Positions 60,111-64,000 of a stretch of 64,000 nucleotides of DNA are shown one piece after another. The position numbers and the translations under genes are program-made. Source of the DNA: Fluviicola sp. (GTDB lineage Bacteria; Bacteroidota; Bacteroidia; Flavobacteriales_D; Crocinitomicaceae). The notes under the pieces were generated by a model that ran no database searches, was not told the origin of the DNA, and saw only the letters and a program-made list of their open reading frames with translations. The stretch spans positions 186,001 to 250,000 of the forward strand of contig JARWZO010000031.1 in NCBI GenBank assembly GCA_029866325.1. Reading direction: 5' to 3'. Position 1 is the stretch's first letter; each line of letters opens with the position of its first letter.

Positions 60111-60131
60111 GTGATAATCACGTGTTATCAC
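60111..60131. promoter_or_regulatory. Dyad GTGATAA/TTATCAC
   Basis: GTGATAA (60111-60117) and TTATCAC (60125-60131) flank TCACGTG. The 21-bp site is a typical operator shape, placed 277 bp upstream of the rtcB ATG and downstream of the small membrane protein gene at 60355. Which regulator might bind is not known. The rest of the gap up to 60354 shows nothing further. Confidence 0.35.
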
Positions 60132-60354
60132 CCAATCGAGCGAACCGCCGGAACGCACGAAATCCCTTGTCAGTTGAAACTGAAAGCGACGATTAAAAAC
60201 AAAATGAATTGAATAGAAACGAAGGCCTGCTTAGGCTTCAGCTACAAAGGATGATATGTAAGTTCGTTCCATCATGATTCCTTAATTTTTTGAGTAAGAC
60301 ATTAAGGATTACGCTGCAAAAGTAGGTGATTATTTTTGAAACAACCAAATCAGG

Positions 60355-60615
60355 TTATTTTTTCTTGAACGTTAGGTGGCGTTTGGTGAGGTCAATGATT
60401 TGTTGTGACTTGCTCAATTCTTCGTTCTTCTCTTGCCGCAAAGAGATAACTACCCTGATAGTGATATACAAAACGAAAGTAAGAAAAACCGCGGCTATCG
60501 CACCTGCTAAGTCGCCATTCACGGGAGTACTACTAAGACCTTCACCTGAGTTCCCCCTGATTCTTACGTAACTATCAAGTTCGTTGATAAAACAAACTAA
60601 GGCAACAGCAATCAT
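60355..60615 (-). CDS. Small one-TM protein, paralogue 1
   Basis: 86 residues. There is a short N-terminal hydrophobic stretch (IAVALVCFI), a linker, then one clear membrane span at about 37-58 (AGAIAAVFLTFVLYITIRVV) and a basic coiled tail ending 'LTKRHLTFKKK'. The last 55 residues match the gene at 60887 at roughly three of four positions by eye. The ATG overlaps the stop of the upstream small gene as ATGA (60612-60615). No functional motif is known to me. Confidence 0.7.
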   Translation of the reverse strand: MIAVALVCFINELDSYVRIRGNSGEGLSSTPVNGDLAGAIAAVFLTFVLYITIRVVISLRQEKNEELSKSQQIIDLTKRHLTFKKK

Positions 60616-60836
60616 GATCTTTTTCTTTGTTTAAACTTCTTTTCAAATTTACTCACTTCCATCTCTTCCAATCTTTCTCTCTTTTTATCAATTCTTAGAG
60701 AAATCCATACACGAAGAGCAATATATCCGACAAACAACAAAAAAACAACTGCAATTACCCAAGAAGCAGGTCCAATACTACTGTAGTTATCCCTTGAAGC
60801 ACCTCTCGAAGGAAAATCCGTATTAAAATCACCCAT
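60612..60836 (-). CDS. Small one-TM protein, paralogue 2 (diverged)
   Basis: 74 residues with a serine- and glycine-rich N-terminus, one span at about 24-46 (ASWVIAVVFLLFVGYIALRVW) and a strongly charged tail (KKRERLEEMEVSKFEKKFK). The pattern 'AVVFLxFVxYIxxRVxISLR' is shared with its two neighbours, so it is the diverged middle member of a triplet. It overlaps the following gene by 4 bp. Confidence 0.7.
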   Translation of the reverse strand: MGDFNTDFPSRGASRDNYSSIGPASWVIAVVFLLFVGYIALRVWISLRIDKKRERLEEMEVSKFEKKFKQRKRS

Positions 60837-60886
60837 GTAACAATCAATATATCATAAAACAAAGAATGGTAAAACTACGGTGAAAA

Positions 60887-61123
60887 TTATTTTTTCTTGA
60901 ATTTCACATGACGTTTGGTGAGTTCAAAAATGCGTCTTGACCTGCTCAACTCTTCGTCTTTTTCCTTCCGAAAAGAAATAATTACTCGGATAGTGATGTA
61001 CAAAACAAACATTAGAAAAACAGCGGCAATGGCCCCGGCTATATCGCCGTTTACATGCTCAAGCATGCTACCGTTTGCACCACTACCTATTACCTGAGTG
61101 TACAACAAAAGATTAAAACTCAT
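60887..61123 (-). CDS. Small one-TM protein, paralogue 3
   Basis: 78 residues from the ATG at 61123; a longer start at 61198 would overlap the OmpH-like gene by 44 bp and is less likely. It has one span at about 27-50 (AGAIAAVFLMFVLYITIRVI) and a basic tail ending 'LTKRHVKFKKK', closely matching paralogue 1. The gene follows the OmpH-like gene by 31 bp on the same strand. Confidence 0.68.
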   Translation of the reverse strand: MSFNLLLYTQVIGSGANGSMLEHVNGDIAGAIAAVFLMFVLYITIRVIISFRKEKDEELSRSRRIFELTKRHVKFKKK

Positions 61124-61154
61124 AGCTGAAAGCTGTTTTAGAAAACCGAAATTA

Positions 61155-61706
61155 CTATTTCTTTTTTCGGTATTCTTCCAGAAACAAAATAAACTCATTG
61201 GTTAAATCAACAACCGGTTCTTTACTATACAACGGTTCTGCTTCGAGCAATAAATCGAGCGATCGAGCTTTGCAAAACTCGAGTGAACGTTGATGGAAGG
61301 ATTTGATCAGCATTTCCTCGTGCTGAATTTCCTTTCGTGTGAGGATTAGGTTAGCTGTTTTCTCCGTTTCCATCATTTCCTGCTGCATAAAGGCCAATGA
61401 ATCTTCTTGTAAACGATTCTTTTCGGCAGAACAACCACTGGCGCCACAAACCATGGATCTTCTGTAAGCCTTTTCCAGCTTCGTTTCCATATCATTTAAT
61501 ATAGAATCGTACTGGAAAATTTCAAGCTCCAAATCCAATCGCAACGAATCATAATCAGGCAAATGTTGCTGCGCTAGCTGATATCGAACCAAGGCTTGTT
61601 TTGGGTTTGTTTGTGCTGAAACAGAAAGAAATGAACCAACGAATGTGATGGTGACACACATCAGTTTCAAACAGCTAAAACGATAATTACTAGTAGTACA
61701 ACACAT
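61155..61706 (-). CDS. OmpH/Skp-like periplasmic protein
   Basis: 183 residues. A signal peptide with basic n-region (YRFSCLK) and hydrophobic core (MCVTITFVGSFLSVSA) supports the ATG at 61706 over a later one at 61661, which would lack the basic residues. The mature protein is mostly long helices rich in Glu, Gln and Leu (LRLDLELEIFQYDSILNDME) with a cysteine pair (VCGASGCSAE). It ends 'DLTNEFILFLEEYRKKK', the usual form of OmpH/Skp chaperone C-termini. A role in guarding outer-membrane proteins in the periplasm is likely from the fold only. A frameshifted paralogue lies just upstream. Confidence 0.7.
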   Translation of the reverse strand: MCCTTSNYRFSCLKLMCVTITFVGSFLSVSAQTNPKQALVRYQLAQQHLPDYDSLRLDLELEIFQYDSILNDMETKLEKAYRRSMVCGASGCSAEKNRLQEDSLAFMQQEMMETEKTANLILTRKEIQHEEMLIKSFHQRSLEFCKARSLDLLLEAEPLYSKEPVVDLTNEFILFLEEYRKKK

Positions 61707-61846
61707 CTCCGTTTCTTTTTATTTTCCAAAATAAGGATAAACTCATTGGCTTAATGCTCTAATATATCAATAGTAACACCTCTCAAGTTCCTTTCTTTCT
61801 AATCAATTTAATATGAGACTGGAAACTATAATCCGTTTGATCAATT

Positions 61847-62339
61847 TCAATGCTTTTCTTCCAGAAAAAGAACAAAATCAGTCGTATAATTGAACCATTC
61901 CGCAGAATCATTCAGCTCTGATTTGAACACAATCGTTTCTCCGGAATGTTGTTTGCAAAACAATTCTAATTGGGATCGAAGGGAGAAAAAAAACCAATTC
62001 GTTTAATTCCCTTACTTTTTCCTCAAGTAGCTTATTTGTCTCGAATTCATACGTTTCTATTTCAGCTACTTTCCTTTCTAACACTAATGAGTCTCGATGA
62101 TCATAGATTAGACGTGGTCCAAAACAAGATTGCTTCGGAAACAAGCGTTCCAATTCCTCATAAAGCTGTTCGAGTTCCAACTCATGCTGTTTAATCAGGC
62201 ACTCAAGCTCGGTAATCACAGAATCACGAAACGGGAAATGAACCAACGCACTACTATCATCAATATAGCCATCTACCGATTGAGCATTTCCATTTTGTCG
62301 AATGAAAAGCATTATCAACAAAAAACCGAACAACTTCAT
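61847..62339 (-). pseudogene. OmpH/Skp-like paralogue, frameshifted in a homopolymer
   Basis: The ATG at 62339 begins a signal peptide (KLFGFLLIMLFIRQNGNAQ). The helical part (LECLIKQHELELEQLYEELE) runs to an A8 tract (61986-61993, T8 on the coding strand), after which the annotated frame gives an unrelated tail and stops at 61908. With one base fewer in the tract, the frame continues as FFSLRSQLELFCKQHSGE and ends NYTTDFVLFLEEKH at 61847, matching the neighbour's 'DLTNEFILFLEEYR' end. This could be a real inactivating change, slippage-based switching or a sequencing error. Confidence 0.75.
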
Positions 62340-62351
62340 ACGAAAACGAAT

Positions 62352-62394
62352 CTTGATTTTTGATGTAGGAACAAATCCAACATCAAAAATCAAG
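62352..62394. repeat. 19-bp inverted repeat (CAACATCAAAAATCAAG family, copy 2)
   Basis: 62352-62370 and 62376-62394 are reverse complements with one mismatch around a 5-nt loop. The right arm is the same string as in the element at 27527-27547 (TCCAACATCAAAAATCAAG). It lies between the DUF4249 gene and the frameshifted OmpH-like gene, and may act as a terminator. Confidence 0.75.
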
Positions 62395-62403
62395 CATCAA
62401 GAA

Positions 62404-63282
62404 TTATTTAACAAAAACCGCCCCCGACAACGCCCCAAAGATTCCATAGCCGTTTTCGATATTGGTAAATACTTTCACCGGTTCAGAAAAGAAATCACCT
62501 GCCGCATATTCCGCTTTTTTGGTCGAGATCAAGTATTTGTAGGTTGCTTCCGTACAACGGTGCAAGGTAAACTTGTAATGATCATCCGGATCGGGTACAG
62601 TAAAGCTTTTCGGGAAGCGCACTTCCAAGGTTTTTTGCGACCCATCAAAGAGTTCATCGGTAAAAAACAATTGGGGATAAAAACTCTCTCCATCAAAATC
62701 AGACGCCGACAGTTCATCCATTGCCTGATCATTTGAACCCAACGGCATGTTTAAAAACTCCAATCCGCTTAACGTGTTCACAATAGATAATTTGAGAACG
62801 TAAAAATCCGTTCCCGAAGGATCGTTCCATTTCACGTCTGCTTTCATAAAAACTTGACCCGACGACGAGTAACTGAAGGTGTCAACAGAAATAATAGGTG
62901 TTTCATACAAAACGGTCATAGACGATGTCACCGACTCAAAATCGGGATGAGTAGCCGAAATGGTATAGGAATTACCTTCCAAAGCGGTGGTTGGAAAAAC
63001 ATATAAACCATCGGCATCCGGCGCGGTTTGGATATACGTTTGTCCGCTGGTTTGATTGACCAAGGTGATGACAGCGCCACTTGTTATGGTATAATCACCA
63101 TTCCCCGAAGACAGAAAAAACCGGCTCTTCGTTAATTCTACTTTGATCGTAGAGTCTTTTTCCGCTATGCAATTAAGCACCAACACGGGATCTCCGTTGT
63201 CACCCTTGTATTCAATTTCTTTCTCGCAAGAACTGATTAATAACAGTCCGGCTGCGATGATTAAAAATGCTAACTTATTCAT
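62404..63282 (-). CDS. DUF4249 family lipoprotein
   Basis: 292 residues. A lipoprotein signal (NKLAFLIIAAGLLLISSC) gives lipid-anchored Cys19, followed by 'EKEIEYKGDNGDPVLVLNCI'. The body is a string of beta-rich segments typical of DUF4249 (VELTKSRFFLSSG, 'AVITLVNQTSGQTY', 'EGNSYTISATHPDF'). DUF4249 genes usually sit directly after a TonB-dependent receptor gene, as here (8-bp overlap at 63275-63282), so the product is probably a surface-exposed or periplasmic partner of that receptor. The substrate is unknown. Confidence 0.85.
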   Translation of the reverse strand: MNKLAFLIIAAGLLLISSCEKEIEYKGDNGDPVLVLNCIAEKDSTIKVELTKSRFFLSSGNGDYTITSGAVITLVNQTSGQTYIQTAPDADGLYVFPTTALEGNSYTISATHPDFESVTSSMTVLYETPIISVDTFSYSSSGQVFMKADVKWNDPSGTDFYVLKLSIVNTLSGLEFLNMPLGSNDQAMDELSASDFDGESFYPQLFFTDELFDGSQKTLEVRFPKSFTVPDPDDHYKFTLHRCTEATYKYLISTKKAEYAAGDFFSEPVKVFTNIENGYGIFGALSGAVFVK

Positions 63283-64000
63283 TGATCTCGTTGTTTTTAG
63301 TCTCTCTATTTTTCTTTACTGCCTCAAAATCTATCTTAAACTTCCAGCTGATGGAAGGAATGATTGGGAACAGCGATACTTGTTTCAACTTAGTGGTGCC
63401 GTTATTTCCAGATTCCGTATACAGGTAAAAGGCATTTTTGCGGTTGTAAACATTGTATGCCGATAGCGACAATACGGTTTCTCCCCATTTCACCTTTTTG
63501 GTGCGGTTGAAACCAATGTCCATTCTGTGAAAAGCTGGCATGCGATAGTCGTTTACCGAGTTGAATAACCCTACTGTGGAAGATCCGAAAGCATTGCTGA
63601 TTGGGTTGTTAGCTACGCCAATGAATTGGGTTGGTAACGTCACTGCATTTCCGGTTCCATAAACAAATACAACGCCGCAATCCCATTTTTCATTGATGTC
63701 GTAACTGAAAGCTACACTAACGTCATGGCGACGATCATATTTGTAGAAAAATCGTTCTCCGCCGTTAATGCCGTCAAACTGACGTTCTGACCAGCTAAGC
63801 GTATAACCCAACCAGCCCGAGAAACGACCTTTTCGCTTTTCAACAAATACTTCACCACCGTAAGCCCAGCCCTGACCGGCCTCTACTTTGGTTTGCCAAT
63901 CGGTGTTTGAACCCAAAAATCCCGCACCTTCTTTGTACTGAATGATGTTGTCCATCTTTTTGTAATAGGCTTCAACCACAATGTTGTATTGTTTCAAAAA
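63275..64000 (-). CDS. TonB-dependent receptor, C-terminal part (start outside window)
   Basis: The frame is open to the end of the window, so only the last 241 or so residues are seen. They are outer-membrane barrel strands: 'VEAYYKKMDNIIQYKEGAG', 'YGGEVFVEKRKGRFSGWLGY', 'RRHDVSVAFSYDINEKWDCG', 'YRMPAFHRMDIGFNRTKKVK', 'LSLSAYNVYNRKNAFYLYTE' and 'PIIPSISWKFKIDF'. This is the common C-terminal half of TonB-dependent receptors paired with DUF4249 lipoproteins. It would import an unknown substrate with energy from TonB-ExbBD. The unseen part should hold the plug domain and probably a carboxypeptidase-like N-terminal domain. Confidence 0.88.
   Translation of the reverse strand, partial: FLKQYNIVVEAYYKKMDNIIQYKEGAGFLGSNTDWQTKVEAGQGWAYGGEVFVEKRKGRFSGWLGYTLSWSERQFDGINGGERFFYKYDRRHDVSVAFSYDINEKWDCGVVFVYGTGNAVTLPTQFIGVANNPISNAFGSSTVGLFNSVNDYRMPAFHRMDIGFNRTKKVKWGETVLSLSAYNVYNRKNAFYLYTESGNNGTTKLKQVSLFPIIPSISWKFKIDFEAVKKNRETKNNEINE

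Noticed and set aside
59858..60121. Small genes on both strands around the 54-bp palindrome
   Set aside because: Both frames contain the same peptide (EFGNLGVRDIPNTQIPEF) because of the palindrome symmetry; no start context or family supports them.

Overview
The window reads as chromosomal DNA of a member of the Bacteroidota, most likely the Flavobacteriales. A Crocinitomicaceae/Fluviicola-type organism is my guess, made from gene style rather than a search. The support is: many secreted proteins ending in type IX secretion (T9SS) sorting domains of type A or B, a TonB-dependent receptor with a DUF4249 lipoprotein, DUF983, absence of clear Shine-Dalgarno sites, TAnnTTTG promoter boxes and moderate GC. 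No tRNA, rRNA, CRISPR array, phage or insertion sequence was recognised.

Layout. 1-4.7 kb: the end of a T9SS cargo protein, a small secreted protein and a 1163-residue adhesin-like type B cargo protein. 4.7-7.5 kb: polA on the minus strand. 7.8-10.5 kb: an ECF sigma factor, a one-TM putative anti-sigma factor and a Spy/CnrX-like periplasmic sensor, overlapping or closely spaced, then a YHYH-domain cargo protein. 10.8-12.4 kb: a membrane-anchored PQQ-type propeller. 12.7-15.6 kb: a DUF3606 gene, a palindrome-rich intergenic region, then a four-gene run (small soluble protein, membrane protein, HisKA_3 kinase, LuxR-type regulator). 16.4-22 kb: a front-end-type fatty acid desaturase, an operon of ridA-like, TPR and rRNA methyltransferase genes, and acs. 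22.2-27.3 kb: a cargo protein, a collagen-like protein, an M28 peptidase and an M43 metalloprotease. 27.6-39 kb: gpsA, an AraC regulator, DUF983, an amidase-CUB cargo protein, the surE / membrane protein / lpxB / spoIID-like run, and a YgiQ-type radical SAM gene.

39.2-57.7 kb is the most unusual part. A lipoprotein gene is followed by four giant secreted MORN-repeat proteins (1275-1313 residues) in the order A-B-A-B, then two tandem outer-membrane-like proteins, then a 22-codon remnant of a further B-type gene. All four giants share an invariant D-C-x-H-x-D-H-x-E motif and an acidic tyrosine-rich linker. I know no described function for this locus and regard it as the best candidate for an undescribed system. 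57.8-59.8 kb holds the rtcB-prfH RNA-repair and ribosome-rescue pair, preceded by a perfect 54-bp palindrome. 60.3-62.3 kb has three small paralogous one-TM proteins and two OmpH/Skp-like genes, one frameshifted in a homopolymer. The window ends in a DUF4249 lipoprotein and the C-terminal part of a TonB-dependent receptor.

Non-coding DNA carries several dispersed inverted-repeat families: a 96-121 bp element with CCCACAGAT/ATCTGTGGG ends (three copies), CAACATCAAAAATCAAG hairpins (two copies) and ATTCAACATTAAGCA hairpins (two copies).
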